Below, piece after piece: positions 38,001 to 47,968 of a stretch of DNA of 64,000 nt (positions are counted from its first letter, which is position 1; the number at the start of each line of letters is the position of its first letter). The translations under genes and the position numbers were made by a program. The notes under the pieces are model-generated. The model ran no database searches, was not told the DNA's origin, and saw only the letters and a program-made list of their open reading frames with translations. The DNA comes from Phenylobacterium deserti (GTDB lineage: Bacteria; Pseudomonadota; Alphaproteobacteria; Caulobacterales; Caulobacteraceae): assembly GCA_943332615.1 (NCBI GenBank), contig CALQQB010000008.1:1-64000 (forward strand). The letters run 5' to 3'.

Positions 38001-39002
38001 CTAAAACCAAGCCCGCAGACCTAACACGATCCGAGTGCTCCGCACGTCCTCGCCGGCGGCGCGGGCGACGTCCGCCGCATCGCCGATCTTGTGGTTCCAG
38101 TTTCCGCCGACATAGGGCGCGAACTCCGGTGTGAGCGCGTAGCGCAGGCGAAGGCCCAACTCCAGGTCCGAGGGGCCGGCCCCGACGCCGATCGATGCAT
38201 CGTCCTGGGCGGCGAGGTTCGCTTCCGCGCGGGGTTCCAGGATCAGCCGTTGGGTCAGACGCAGATCGTAGGATCCCTCGAGCCGTGCGGTCAGATCGCC
38301 TTTGTCTGACAGAAAGACACGGCCCTCGACATCGAACCAGTTGGGCGCAAGGCCTTCGACGCCTAAGACCGCATAGGTTCGCCGTGGCCGGGGCTGAAAG
38401 TCCTGCCGCGCGCCCGCCTCAAGGTTGAAGTAGGGCCCCACGGCGCGGGAATAGAGGGCCTGAACCTCGGCCTCTTCCAGGCGGCCTGAAGCACCATCCC
38501 CTTCGGATTTCAACACGATGCGGTGGATGTCGTCGCCCCAGGAGGCGCGACCATCCCAGCCATATCCGTCGCCCTTGCCGCCGGGGCGGTATTCCGCGCG
38601 GTCGAACATCACCTTGGACCAAGCCATGTTCCCGTGTTCGTCGTAGAGCGCAGCGCGGGCGGCGGCCATGGCAGCCTGGGGGAACATGCGATCGGCCGCG
38701 TAATCCGTCGGCGCCGGGGGCGCTGGCTCGCCCGCCACAGCAGCCTGACCGCCCATGTTGTGTCCCGCGTGCGGATCAGCGGCCTGCGCAGCCGAGGGCA
38801 TGATGTGTCCGGCATGTGGATCGGCCGGCGCTGGAGGCATCACATGTCCGGCGTGCGGGTCGGGTGATGCGGGCGCCATCACGTGTCCCGCGTGGGGATC
38901 GACGAGGGCTGGCATCGTATGGGCTGCATGAGGGTCCGGCGCCTGCGCGCGTGCGGGTGCGGCCAGGAGAATGGCGCCAAGGGCGATGAGGGCGCGCCGC
39001 AT
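38001..39002 (-). CDS. copB: Outer-membrane copper resistance protein CopB
   Basis: A 333-residue protein of the CopB/PcoB family. The signal peptide (LIALGAILLAAPARAQ) is followed by a Met/His-rich copper-binding region with five repeats of the type DPHAGHVM between residues about 22 and 90. A beta-barrel domain begins near MAWSKVMFDRAEYRPGGKGDG, includes EGRVFLSDKGDLTARLEGSYD, and ends with IVLGLRAWF, whose terminal Phe suits barrel insertion. The ATG overlaps the copA stop (TGATG), so translation is coupled to copA. Confidence 0.93.
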   Translation of the reverse strand: MRRALIALGAILLAAPARAQAPDPHAAHTMPALVDPHAGHVMAPASPDPHAGHVMPPAPADPHAGHIMPSAAQAADPHAGHNMGGQAAVAGEPAPPAPTDYAADRMFPQAAMAAARAALYDEHGNMAWSKVMFDRAEYRPGGKGDGYGWDGRASWGDDIHRIVLKSEGDGASGRLEEAEVQALYSRAVGPYFNLEAGARQDFQPRPRRTYAVLGVEGLAPNWFDVEGRVFLSDKGDLTARLEGSYDLRLTQRLILEPRAEANLAAQDDASIGVGAGPSDLELGLRLRYALTPEFAPYVGGNWNHKIGDAADVARAAGEDVRSTRIVLGLRAWF

Positions 39003-40720
39003 CACGCTGCGGTCCCGTCGAGCGGTCGCACGGTCACGACCTTGAACATGCCGGCATGCATGTGCAGCAGCATGTGACAGCGGAAGGCCCAGTCGCCGGG
39101 GGCGTCGGCCGTCAGGTCGAACGTGACCTTGCCGCCCGGCATGACGTTGACCCTGTGCTTGCGCGGATGCTGACCTGGGTGGCCGTTCACCAGCTCGATG
39201 AAGTGACCGTGTAGGTGGATCGGGAGGTTCATCATGCTGTCGTTGACGAGGGTCACCCGCACCCGCTCGTCGCGCCGGAAGGGTATGGGTTTGACGACCT
39301 CGCTGAACGTCTCGCCATCGAAGGCCCACATGAACCGCTCCATGTTGCCGGTCAGATGGATCTCAAGGCTGCGCGAGGGCGGCCGGGTATCAGGCCTGGG
39401 GGTGAGAGCCACGAGATCGGCATAGACCAGCACCTTGCCCGGCGCCTTTCCCAAGCCCGTGCCGCGATCAGCCGTCCTGTCCACCGCCATCGGGGAGATC
39501 ATCTGGACTCCCGGGCCCAGCTTGACGCTGGGCGCCGTCTTTCCGTTCCGCATTGCCATGCTGTGCCCGCCGCGCATGTCCATCCCGGCCATGTCGCCCA
39601 TGTCCATGCCAATAGCGCGCATGGTGAGCACCGGGCGTTCGCGCGGCGTTGGGGCCTCCGCGACGAGACCCGGGCGCGGCGCCAGTGTCGCGTGGGCCAT
39701 GCCTGAGCTGTCAGCGGCCTCTGCGACCAGCGTGTAGGCGCGATCCTCGCTCGGGGTGACGATGATGTCATAGGTCTCGGCGTTGGCGATCTGGAACTCG
39801 TCCACCTCCACCGGCCGGACATCCTGGCCGTCGACCTGCACCACGGTCAGCTTCAGGCCGGGGACTCGCACGTTGAAGATCGTCATCGCTGCGGCGTTGA
39901 TGATGCGGAGGCGGACGCGCTCCCCGGGCTTGAACAGACCCGTCCAGTTCTCGGCCGGGCCATGGCCGTTCACCAGGTAGGCGTACGTCGAGCCGGTTAC
40001 ATCGAGGATATCGGTGGGGTCCATCCGCATGGTGCCCCATTCTACCCGTTCGGCCAGGGTCTGATCCCTGCCGGCCAGTAGGCCCTCGACGGTCTGCTTC
40101 CGCCGATTGAAGTAGCCGGTCTGCTGCTTCAGCTTCTGCATCATGAGGTGGGGGTGCATGAAGCTGTAGTCGGACAACACCACCACGTGCTCGCGATCGT
40201 AGGGTGCGGGCTCGGCGGCGGCCGGGTCGATCACGATCCGAGCATAGTGGCCCATCATCTCTTGGAGACCGGAGTGGCTATGGCACCAGTAGGTCCCGGC
40301 CTGGCGCACGGGGAACTCGTAAACATAGGACTGGCCAGGCTTGATGCCGGGAAAGCTCAGGCCCGGAACCCCATCCATCTGGAAGGGCACCAGCAGGCCG
40401 TGCCAGTGGATGGAGGTGTCTTCGGCAAGCTGGTTGGTGACAGCGATCCGGACGTTCTGACCTTCCTTCAGTCGCAGCAGAGGGCCGGCGATGGAGCCGT
40501 TCATCCCCACCGCATGGCCGGCGCGGCCGCCGATGCGCAGCGGCGCATGGCCGACGGTGATCGCGATATCCTCGCCGCTGAGGGTGGGGGCTCCGGAGAG
40601 GCCGGGGGGCTGGCTGTGCGCCCAGCCGGGCAGGAGGCCGCCGAGCGCTACGCCGCCGCCAAGGCCTGCCGCGGCCTTCAAGAGCCTTCGGCGGTCGATG
40701 GTGTGGGTCCTGGGGCGCAT
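39002..40720 (-). CDS. copA: Multicopper oxidase CopA (periplasmic copper resistance)
   Basis: A 572-residue Tat-exported multicopper oxidase: DRRRLLKAAAGLGGG signal, three cupredoxin domains, and copper-ligand motifs IHWHGLLVPF, YWCHSHSGLQEMMGHY and IHLHGHFIEL. A Met-rich loop (MGDMAGMDMRGGHSMAM) near residue 380 fits CopA. The last motif is FRCHMLLHMHAGMF: the type 1 Cys, following His and Met are present, but the His that normally precedes the Cys (a type 3 copper ligand) is Arg (codon CGC, 39090-39092 on the plus strand). Oxidase activity may therefore be altered. First gene of the cop operon; divergent from the PepSY gene. Confidence 0.93.
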   Translation of the reverse strand: MRPRTHTIDRRRLLKAAAGLGGGVALGGLLPGWAHSQPPGLSGAPTLSGEDIAITVGHAPLRIGGRAGHAVGMNGSIAGPLLRLKEGQNVRIAVTNQLAEDTSIHWHGLLVPFQMDGVPGLSFPGIKPGQSYVYEFPVRQAGTYWCHSHSGLQEMMGHYARIVIDPAAAEPAPYDREHVVVLSDYSFMHPHLMMQKLKQQTGYFNRRKQTVEGLLAGRDQTLAERVEWGTMRMDPTDILDVTGSTYAYLVNGHGPAENWTGLFKPGERVRLRIINAAAMTIFNVRVPGLKLTVVQVDGQDVRPVEVDEFQIANAETYDIIVTPSEDRAYTLVAEAADSSGMAHATLAPRPGLVAEAPTPRERPVLTMRAIGMDMGDMAGMDMRGGHSMAMRNGKTAPSVKLGPGVQMISPMAVDRTADRGTGLGKAPGKVLVYADLVALTPRPDTRPPSRSLEIHLTGNMERFMWAFDGETFSEVVKPIPFRRDERVRVTLVNDSMMNLPIHLHGHFIELVNGHPGQHPRKHRVNVMPGGKVTFDLTADAPGDWAFRCHMLLHMHAGMFKVVTVRPLDGTAA

Positions 40721-40779
40721 GAATCGGCTGCTAACTGCTAGATGCGGCGGGAATTGGCGCGCCTGGCGCGCGGGGAGCT

Positions 40780-41511
40780 ATGGTGATGCTGAAGCTTTCG
40801 ACCCAGATCCATAAGTGGCTGGCCCTGATCGTCGGGCTGCAGGTTCTGGGCTGGGTGTTGGGCGGGCTGGTGATGACCGCCATCCCTATCGAACGCGTGC
40901 GCGGCGAACATCATGTGGCGGCCTTCCAACGGCAGGTGCTGCCGGCGAGCGGCGTCCTGGACTATCGAGCCGCGGCGGCCGTGATGGGCGTCGAGGCTGT
41001 GGAGGCGACCCTCAAGACCACGTTGCGGGGCACGGTGTGGGTGCTGAAAGACGTCGATGGCGGCGTCCATACGGTCAATGCGGTCACCGGCGCTCACATG
41101 CAGCCGATGACTGAGGGCGAAGCCCGACAGTTGGCCGGAGCGCAGTACCAGGGGAAGGGCCAGCCCATCGCGGCGCGTTGGTTTTCGACCGCGCCGCAGG
41201 AAGCCGGCAAACCCGGGCCGCTGTGGCGCATCGAATTCAGCGATGTCGAAAAGACCAGCTTCTACCTTTCGCCGGAGACCGGGGAGGTGGTCAGCCGGCG
41301 CTCCAATATCTGGCGGCTCTATGACCTGTTCTGGCGGATCCATATCCTGGACTTCAAGACGGGCGACAACTTCAACAACCCGCTGGTCATCGCGGCCGCC
41401 GCGCTGACCCTGCCGGTCGTGGTGACGGGCTTGATCCTGTTGTGGATCAGGCTCGGTCGGGATTGGCGGGCGGCCAGGGCGCGCGCCCGTGGAGCGCGCG
41501 CCGCGGGCTAG
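40780..41511 (+). CDS. PepSY domain membrane protein
   Basis: A 243-residue protein with an N-terminal membrane helix ([23 protein letters not shown]), a periplasmic PepSY-like domain with [15 protein letters not shown] and [16 protein letters not shown], and a C-terminal helix ([21 protein letters not shown]). The IHKWL and WRIHILDF motifs carry histidines as in PepSY-TM proteins linked to metal or electron transfer. It is divergent from copA with only 59 bases between, suggesting common copper control, although no operator could be picked out. The start may be ATG 40780 or 40786. Confidence 0.85.
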   Translation: MVMLKLSTQIHKWLALIVGLQVLGWVLGGLVMTAIPIERVRGEHHVAAFQRQVLPASGVLDYRAAAAVMGVEAVEATLKTTLRGTVWVLKDVDGGVHTVNAVTGAHMQPMTEGEARQLAGAQYQGKGQPIAARWFSTAPQEAGKPGPLWRIEFSDVEKTSFYLSPETGEVVSRRSNIWRLYDLFWRIHILDFKTGDNFNNPLVIAAAALTLPVVVTGLILLWIRLGRDWRAARARARGARAAG

Positions 41512-41539
41512 GTGTGTGGTCCCAGATTCTGATGGTGCA

Positions 41540-42545
41540 TCATTGATCCAGAGTCGCCAGGAGGCGGATGCCCTATGGGAAGTGTTCTTCACGGCAGCGC
41601 CTGCACGACGCCGCGTATTCGAGCCGAGCTCCAAGCGTCGCAAGAGAGTAGCCGGGCCCTTGCCCGAACCCGGAGTTGGCCGACATGACGCGGCGGTTCT
41701 GAGTGGGCTGACGCTGGACTTGCCGGTGGTTGTCCTGGAAATGGGCAGCCATCTGACCGGGCTGACCATGCGGATCCGCGGCCAGACCTCGGCCTGGATC
41801 CAGTTCGCGCTCGCGACGCCCGTGGTGGTGTGGGCCGGCTGGCCGTTCTTCGAGCGCGGCGCGCGTTCGCTGGTCACCCGCAGCCTTAACATGTTCACGC
41901 CCATCGCCATGGGTGTGGGGCTGCAGCGTGGTCACTACCCTGGCTCCGCAGGTCTTTCCACCGGCGTTCCGCAAGATGGCCGGCTCGCCGCGATCTTCGC
42001 GATCGCCGATCCAATCAAACCCACGACGGCCGAGGCGGTGCGGGCCCTGCAAGCCGAGGGCGTGCGGCTGGTGATGATGACCAGTGACAACAGCACCACG
42101 GCCCTGGCGGTCGCACGGCGCTTGGGCATCGACGACGTGGAAGCCGAGGTGCTGCCGCAGGACAAGGCCGCTGTGGTCGAAAAGCGGCGCCGCGAAGGCC
42201 ACCGGGTCGCCATGGCCGGCGATGGTGTCAATGACGCGCCAGCGCTGGCTGCTGCGGATGTCTGCGTGGCGATGGGCGCGGGCGCAGATGTGGCGATCGA
42301 GACCGCCGGTGTGACCTTGCTCAGGGGCGACCTGCAGGGCCTGGTCAAGGCGAGACGGCTATCGCGGGCGCGCGATGCGCCATATCCGGGTGAACCGGAT
42401 CTTCGCCGTCGCCTACAACGCCGCCGGCGTTTTCTCTCCGGTGTTTGGCCTGCTGCTTTCGCCGCAGATCGCGGCGGCGACCATGGCGCGCTCGTCGGTC
42501 AGCGTCATTGGCAACGCCCTGCGGCTGCGGAGCGTGCGCCTTTAG
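41540..42545 (+). pseudogene. Copper-translocating P-type ATPase pseudogene
   Basis: Recognisable P1B-ATPase segments survive in more than one frame. These are the transmembrane start ([10 protein letters not shown], then [12 protein letters not shown]), [15 protein letters not shown] of helix 4, the hinge [51 protein letters not shown] of the ATP-binding P domain, and the C-terminal [14 protein letters not shown] with [13 protein letters not shown]. The stretch with the CPC metal site and the phosphorylated DKTGT motif is deleted, between about 41930 and 41975. At least one frameshift each lies near 41697 (TTCTGA) and 42375. The protein cannot pump copper. Confidence 0.85.
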
Positions 42546-42559
42546 CCAAGGGGCCCCTT

Positions 42560-43612
42560 TCAGTTTCCGCTTTCGTCCTCAATGGCGCCGCGATTGCCGT
42601 CCTTCTCACGGCCGTGCCTTTCCTCTTCGCGCGCCCCGGCCAGGATGCCGCGCATGGCGTAGTTCCCCTCGTGGCAGGCGTATTCGTAGATCTGGTCCTT
42701 GGTGAGATTCAGGGCCTCTTCGCCCTTCACCGGGACGGTGTAGGCGGCCGGGTCGATCACCTCGAACCTGTAGTCGATCTGCTGGGCCGAGATGCGGGTG
42801 AAGTGCTCGATCACCGTCTGGCCGGCGGTGGCGCCGCGGAAGACGTTGTCGGGGCGGAAGTTGGTGGTCTCGACGACCAGGGTGTCGCCCTCCCAGCGGC
42901 CGATGCTGTCGCCCATCCAGCTCTTCACCGAAGGCGGGAGATGGGCACCGACCAGGCGGACGATACGGGCGTCGTGAACCATCTCGGTGACGATCACGAC
43001 CGCCTGGCCGGTCTGCTGGATCTGGTAGTGGTTGTTGTAGAGCACCGGCAGCAGGGGTGGGCCGGAACTGCCGCCGAAGCCGACCAGGCAGCGTTCGCCG
43101 ACGCCGCGCCGTTCGGGCCCGTCGAAGTTGCCGACCCGGGCGTTGCCGAAGTCGGCACGCTGGCGTGCCGCGGCCTCAGGCTTGATTGGCAGCCGGCCGT
43201 TCCGGGGCTCGGTGAGGATCGAAGTCCTGATCTCCTGACCGATTCGGACCAGCCGGGTGCCGGGGTCGGTCCAGAAGGCGTTGTAGCCGCAGGCTGCGCC
43301 CTGGGCGCCGCTCTGGCATTCGGGCAGGTCGTCGACTTTCTTGGTCTGGTCGGTGTCGGCGCGCAGCGCGGCGTTGCGCTTGTCGCTGGCGCCCTCAATG
43401 GCCCTGGCCTCTTCAGGCGTCATCACCAGCCGGTCGCCGAACCTCGGGTCCCGCTCCAGCCGGGTGATGGTGGCGTTGCTCCACACGCCCGAGAAGTCCG
43501 GCTGGCCGAAAGCGTTACGCGGCGCCTTGTAGGGTGCCTCCTTGTCGCCGGGGACCGCGGCGAGCCCCGACGAGGCCACCAGCGCGAGCACCAGCGCGAG
43601 CACGGCCCTCAT
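42560..43612 (-). CDS. Secreted [14 protein letters not shown] protein, array copy 4
   Basis: A 350-residue exported protein, last in a run of four paralogs. The signal peptide ends SSGLAA; the mature protein starts [20 protein letters not shown]. Family landmarks: [74 protein letters not shown] and [19 protein letters not shown], then a charged tail. An additional cysteine sits in LPECQSG. Its ATG overlaps the stop of the preceding copy by one base (TGATG). No function is known to me for the family; a periplasmic role is implied by export. Confidence 0.85.
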   Translation of the reverse strand: MRAVLALVLALVASSGLAAVPGDKEAPYKAPRNAFGQPDFSGVWSNATITRLERDPRFGDRLVMTPEEARAIEGASDKRNAALRADTDQTKKVDDLPECQSGAQGAACGYNAFWTDPGTRLVRIGQEIRTSILTEPRNGRLPIKPEAAARQRADFGNARVGNFDGPERRGVGERCLVGFGGSSGPPLLPVLYNNHYQIQQTGQAVVIVTEMVHDARIVRLVGAHLPPSVKSWMGDSIGRWEGDTLVVETTNFRPDNVFRGATAGQTVIEHFTRISAQQIDYRFEVIDPAAYTVPVKGEEALNLTKDQIYEYACHEGNYAMRGILAGAREEERHGREKDGNRGAIEDESGN

Positions 43613-44676
43613 CAGTTCGAGCCCTCCTCGCGGGCGCCCCCGCCTGTGATCGGTTTGCCGGCCTTTTCAGCCTCACGCGCGCCGGCCAGGATGCCTTCCA
43701 TGGCGTAGTTCCCCTCGTGGCAGGCGTATTCGTAGAGTTGGCCCTTGGTGGCGTTGAAGGCCACCTCGCCGCTGAACGGCTCGATGTAGGTGGACGGGTC
43801 ATCGACCGTGAAGCGGTACTTGATCTTGTTCGGCCCGATCCGGGTCAGCCACTCGGTGACCTTCTGGTTCGGCGAGCCGCCACGCAAGCCCTGTTCGGGG
43901 CGCATGTTGATGGTCTCGATGACCAGGGTGTCGCCGTCCCAGCGGCCGATGGAATCGCCCATCCAGGTCTTCAGGTTGTTGGGGTCGTGCCTAGTGTTCA
44001 GGCGGATGATCCGGGTGTCGTGGACCATCTCGACCTCGATCACCACGGCGTCCTTAGTCTGGGTGATCGCATAGGTGTTGTTATACATCAGCGGCAGCAT
44101 CGGCGGCCCGGCCGAGGAACCGAACGATAGCAGGCAGCGCTCGCCCAGGGCGCGCTGTTCGGGACCGTCGTAGGCTCCGCCCGGCGGGCGGCCGCGGCGG
44201 CGGTCCATGGCGGCCTTCGCCATCGGCGGGAACTGGCCATTTTTCGGTTCGACGAGGATCGAGGCCCGTTTCTCGCCGTTGAAGTCGATGACGTTGGTGC
44301 CCGGATCCTTCCAGCCCTGGTTATAGCCGCAGTTGAAGCCGGAGATGCCGTCCGCCCCGCAATCGGCGTTCTTCAGGTCGCCAACCTTGAGGGTGGGGTC
44401 GGTGGGCAGGTCGGCTCGCCTAACCTGGTCGGCGGTGGCCTGCTCCAGGCCGCGCGCCTCGTCCGGTGTCAGCACGTTGCGCTCGCCGAACTGGGACGGC
44501 CGGGTCATCGGCGTGATGGTGGCGTTGGTCCAGGTGCCTTGCAGGTCGGGTTGGCCCAGCGGCGTACGCGGGGCCTTCCAGGCGGCCTTGGCCGGGGCGG
44601 TCGCGGCGAAGGCCAGCGTCGGGATGGCGGCAGTCGCGCTGAGCGCCAGCGCCAGGGTGATCGAAAGGAGCTTCAT
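43612..44676 (-). CDS. Secreted [14 protein letters not shown] protein, array copy 3
   Basis: A 354-residue exported protein. After the signal ([16 protein letters not shown]) it reads [20 protein letters not shown]. It has cysteines in NADCGADG and FNCGYNQGW, then [57 protein letters not shown] and [19 protein letters not shown]. The array copies differ mainly in the 60-110 region and the tail (here [10 protein letters not shown]). The gene overlaps both neighbours: ATGA with the copy upstream and TGATG with the copy downstream, so translation is coupled along the row. Confidence 0.85.
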   Translation of the reverse strand: MKLLSITLALALSATAAIPTLAFAATAPAKAAWKAPRTPLGQPDLQGTWTNATITPMTRPSQFGERNVLTPDEARGLEQATADQVRRADLPTDPTLKVGDLKNADCGADGISGFNCGYNQGWKDPGTNVIDFNGEKRASILVEPKNGQFPPMAKAAMDRRRGRPPGGAYDGPEQRALGERCLLSFGSSAGPPMLPLMYNNTYAITQTKDAVVIEVEMVHDTRIIRLNTRHDPNNLKTWMGDSIGRWDGDTLVIETINMRPEQGLRGGSPNQKVTEWLTRIGPNKIKYRFTVDDPSTYIEPFSGEVAFNATKGQLYEYACHEGNYAMEGILAGAREAEKAGKPITGGGAREEGSN

Positions 44677-45719
44677 TCCGCGCCCTCCTCACGGACTTCG
44701 CCGCGGTTGCCTTCCATTTCCTTGCCCCTCTTTTCTTCCTCGCGCGCTCCGGCCAGGATGCCGGGCAGCGCATAGTTGCCTTCGTGGCAGGCGTATTCGT
44801 AGACCATGTCCTTGGTGGCGTTGAAGGACTCCTCGCCCTTCACCGGCGCGTCGAACGCCGCAGGGTCTACCACCTCGAACTGGTAGTGAATTTGCTGAGG
44901 CGAAATGCGGGTGAAGCGTTCGACCACCTTCTGGTTCGCGGTGGCGCCGCGGAACGTCTGGTCACGCCGGAAATTGGTGGTTTCGACCACCAGCGTGTCG
45001 CCCTCCCAGCGGCCTATGCTGTCGCCCATCCACTCGCGCACGCTTGCAGGCTTGTGGGTGTCGTTCAGGCGGACGATGCGGGTATCGTGCACCATCTCCA
45101 CCTGGATCATCACCTCGCGGCCAGTCTGCAGGATCTGGTAGTGGTTGTTATAAAGCACCGGCAGCATCGGCGGACCCGAAGTCGAGCCGAATCCGACCAG
45201 GCAGCGCTCGCCTAGCGGTCGGCGCTCAGGGCCGTCGAAATTGCCCACGCGGGCGTTGCCCTGAGCGTTGCGGATGCGGGCCTGAGCGGCCGGGTTCAGC
45301 GGCAGCCGCCCGTTCTTCGGCTCCACGATGATCGAGGTGCGGGCCTCGGCGCCGATGCGGACCACCTTGGTGCCGGGATCGACCCAGAAGTTGTTGTAGC
45401 CGCAGGCCGGCCCCGTCTGGCCGCCACCGCAGGAGGGCAGCTCATCGACCTTGGTGCCGTCCTTGGTGGCCTCGTTGGCGCGCTGGACGCGGGTGGCGTT
45501 GCCGCTTTCCAGCTGCTTCGCCTCGGCCTCGGTCAGCACTTTGCGGTCGCCAAAGATGGGGTTGCGCTCCAGCGTGGTGATGGTGGCGTTGGTCCAGACC
45601 CCGGACAGGTCCGGTTGACCCCAGGCGTTGCGCTGCGCCTTCCAGGACTCGGCCGCCAGGGCAGGGCCGACGGCCAACACCGCCAAAGCCATAGCGAACG
45701 CGAGCGCTCGGATCGTCAT
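44673..45719 (-). CDS. Secreted [14 protein letters not shown] protein, array copy 2
   Basis: A 348-residue exported protein (signal MTIRALAFAMALAVLAVGPALA), mature start ESWKAQRNAWGQPDLSGVWT. It carries [95 protein letters not shown] and [18 protein letters not shown] with an acidic/basic tail ending GEVREEGAE. That tail is nearly identical to copy 1, suggesting recent duplication or gene conversion at the 3' end. It is separated from copy 1 by 92 bases. Confidence 0.85.
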   Translation of the reverse strand: MTIRALAFAMALAVLAVGPALAAESWKAQRNAWGQPDLSGVWTNATITTLERNPIFGDRKVLTEAEAKQLESGNATRVQRANEATKDGTKVDELPSCGGGQTGPACGYNNFWVDPGTKVVRIGAEARTSIIVEPKNGRLPLNPAAQARIRNAQGNARVGNFDGPERRPLGERCLVGFGSTSGPPMLPVLYNNHYQILQTGREVMIQVEMVHDTRIVRLNDTHKPASVREWMGDSIGRWEGDTLVVETTNFRRDQTFRGATANQKVVERFTRISPQQIHYQFEVVDPAAFDAPVKGEESFNATKDMVYEYACHEGNYALPGILAGAREEEKRGKEMEGNRGEVREEGAE

Positions 45720-45811
45720 CGCTGGCCTCCCGAACCAAACCGGATCTTCGAGTCCGATCGCGTTGAGGATACGCCGGTTGCGACGGAGGGGAAGGGAGGA
45801 ATTTCGCGGGC

Positions 45812-46915
45812 TTACTCGGCGCCCTCGTCCTTCACTTCGCCACGGTTCCCCTCAAGCTCCCGCCCGCGCTTCTCCTCGGCGCGGGCCCCCGCCAGGATGC
45901 CGGGCAGGGCGTAGTTGCCCTCGTGGCAGGCATATTCGTAGACAGGGCCCTTGGTGGCGTTGAGCGCCACTTCACCCTTGATCGGAGCGGTGAAGGCCGA
46001 GGGGTCGTTCAACTCGAACTGGTAGAGTATCTGCTGCGGGCCGATACGGGTCAGGCGCTCGACGACTTTCCCGTCGGGGCCAGAGCCGCGGAACGACTGT
46101 TCGGGCCGCAGGTGTCCTGTCTCGACAACCAGGGTGTCCCCCTCCCAGTGGCCGATGCTGTCGCCCATCCACTGCTTGACCGAGGCGGGGATCGGCCTGC
46201 CGCCGAGGCGGATGATGCGGGTGTCGTGCACCATCTCCACCTCGATCAGCACCTCATCCTTGGTTTGGATGATCTGATAGTTGTTGTTGTAGAGCAGCGG
46301 CAGCATCGGCGGCCCGGCCGAGGTGCCGAAGCTGAGGATGCAGCGCTCGCCCAGCGAGCGGCGCTCTGGCCCGTCGAAGTTGCCGACCCTGGCGTTGCCG
46401 AAACGGGCCTGCATGCGGGCCTGAGCCTCCTTGGTCAGCGGCGGTAGGCGGCCGTTCTTCGGCTCCACCAGGATCGACGAGCGTGGCTGCCCGTTGACGC
46501 GGATGATGTGGGTGCCCGGGTCGATCCAGAAGCTGTTGTAGCCGCAGTCCACGCCGCGGAAGCCGCGCCCGCAATCCTCTGGCAGGTCGGTGACCTTGAT
46601 CTTGGGATCGGTCGAGGCCTGGCCGGCGACCACAGTCTTGCGCTCGGTCCCCTCGATCCTTGCCACCTCTTCCTCGGTCAACACCAGCCGGTCGCCCAGC
46701 TTGGGGTCGCGTTCGAGGGTGGTGAGGGTGGCGTTAGTCCAGACGCCCTCCAGGCTGGGGTGGCCATCGACGGTCCGCGGCGTCTTCCAGCCCCTGGGCG
46801 CCACGACGCCCATCGGATGGTTTGGTACGACGCCCTGGGCCTGGCCGTGTATCGCGAAGGTTGAAAGCGCTGTGGCGGCGCACAGCGCCAGGGCGGCGCG
46901 GGTCAGCTTGGACAT
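45812..46915 (-). CDS. Secreted [14 protein letters not shown] protein, array copy 1
   Basis: A 367-residue exported protein, first in the row of four. Signal MSKLTRAALALCAATALSTF, then a 25-residue extension before GWKTPRTVDGHPSLEGVWTN. Landmarks: [114 protein letters not shown] and the tail GEVKDEGAE. ATG 46915 was preferred over a start 69 bases upstream because it begins the signal peptide. The promoter for the row should lie in 46916-47011. Confidence 0.85.
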   Translation of the reverse strand: MSKLTRAALALCAATALSTFAIHGQAQGVVPNHPMGVVAPRGWKTPRTVDGHPSLEGVWTNATLTTLERDPKLGDRLVLTEEEVARIEGTERKTVVAGQASTDPKIKVTDLPEDCGRGFRGVDCGYNSFWIDPGTHIIRVNGQPRSSILVEPKNGRLPPLTKEAQARMQARFGNARVGNFDGPERRSLGERCILSFGTSAGPPMLPLLYNNNYQIIQTKDEVLIEVEMVHDTRIIRLGGRPIPASVKQWMGDSIGHWEGDTLVVETGHLRPEQSFRGSGPDGKVVERLTRIGPQQILYQFELNDPSAFTAPIKGEVALNATKGPVYEYACHEGNYALPGILAGARAEEKRGRELEGNRGEVKDEGAE

Positions 46916-47011
46916 CGTCAGACTCCCGGTCCCGGTTCGAAGTCCGGGTACGGGGAGGCTAACGCCGGGGCGCGGCGCCGACAACCATGCGCGCGCCTTG
47001 TCATGAGTTTG

Positions 47012-47968
47012 CTATGGTGGGGGCACGACCCGGAGAGGGGCCGGGGTCAGCCACAGCCGCCCGACGTTGAGGTCGAGGGCGATGCGGAAAGGGCGCAGCA
47101 GGCCTGCGCCGACCAGGCCGACAGGGCCGGGCGCCGAGGCGGCAGGCGCGTAGATCTGCACATCAATGTTGCGCAGGCTGAGCTCACCAAGACGGACGGT
47201 GGCGGCGATGGCGGTGCGCGCCGGGTTAAGGCCGCTGAGGGTAATCGAATGGCCTTGGCGAACCAGCCGGCCGGGTGCGGTGAGGCCAGCACGACGGGCG
47301 GCGGCGTCGGACAGGGCTAGGTCGCCCGTCGCGCCGGTGTCGATCAGCAGGTCCACCGGGACCGTGGCTTCGATCTGCACTCGGGCCAGCGGCGCGCCGC
47401 CCTCAACCTTCAGCGGGATGGCGATGGAGTCGTGGGCCGGGTGGAAGACGCCCGGCGCCAGGAAGCGGGCGCGGCGCAGAGGGAAGTCGGCCTCCAGCAC
47501 CAGCCGTCGCAGCACGTCGCGGCCGATCAGCAGCTGGAAGTCTCGACCACTAGCGGCGGCCATGCCGGCCAGGTCCAGCACGGCTGCGCGCAGGCCGGGG
47601 ACCGCCAGGCCTGGCATCGTCAGGCCGAGGTGTACGGTGTGGGTCAGCCGCGGCCGGCCGGCGACACCATAGGCCAGCAAGGGCGCGGCCAGGACGCGCT
47701 CCAAACCGAGGCGCGCAGCCAGGCCGGCGTCCACGGCGCTGAGCTGGGCGCCGGAATCGATCACCGCCCTCACCGGCGTGCCGTTCACCGCGACGGTCAT
47801 CTCCACCAGGCCAGGGCGTTCGGGCAGGCGCTGCCAGGGTGTGTCCCGGCCGTTGGCGAAGCGCGCATTGAGGGGCGGCCAGGGCAGGCGGTCGCGCACC
47901 GCGAACAGCGCGCCCGCGCCGACGGCGACCAGGGCGGCGCGGGTGATCAGGGCGCGGCGGGAGATCAC
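47012..47968 (-). CDS. Retropepsin-like aspartyl protease, exported
   Basis: A 318-residue protein with an N-terminal Arg-rich signal/anchor (ISRRALITRAALVAVGAGALF, Tat-like) and two retropepsin-type domains, each with a DxG motif: VRAVIDSGAQLSAVD near residue 70 and VDLLIDTGATGDLALS near residue 205. Matching flap and LLIGRDVLRRL, GLVGAGLLRPF segments follow each. Two pseudo-symmetrical halves in one chain could form a full pepsin-type active site. The GTG start overlaps the stop of the GH84 gene (GTGA), so it is translationally coupled. Substrate unknown. Confidence 0.85.
   Translation of the reverse strand: MISRRALITRAALVAVGAGALFAVRDRLPWPPLNARFANGRDTPWQRLPERPGLVEMTVAVNGTPVRAVIDSGAQLSAVDAGLAARLGLERVLAAPLLAYGVAGRPRLTHTVHLGLTMPGLAVPGLRAAVLDLAGMAAASGRDFQLLIGRDVLRRLVLEADFPLRRARFLAPGVFHPAHDSIAIPLKVEGGAPLARVQIEATVPVDLLIDTGATGDLALSDAAARRAGLTAPGRLVRQGHSITLSGLNPARTAIAATVRLGELSLRNIDVQIYAPAASAPGPVGLVGAGLLRPFRIALDLNVGRLWLTPAPLRVVPPP

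Noticed and set aside
41489-43708. Single 739-codon plus-strand frame spanning the ATPase remnant and beyond
   Set aside because: Only the 5' half contains ATPase sequence, already frameshifted; the rest is antisense to a secreted-family gene.
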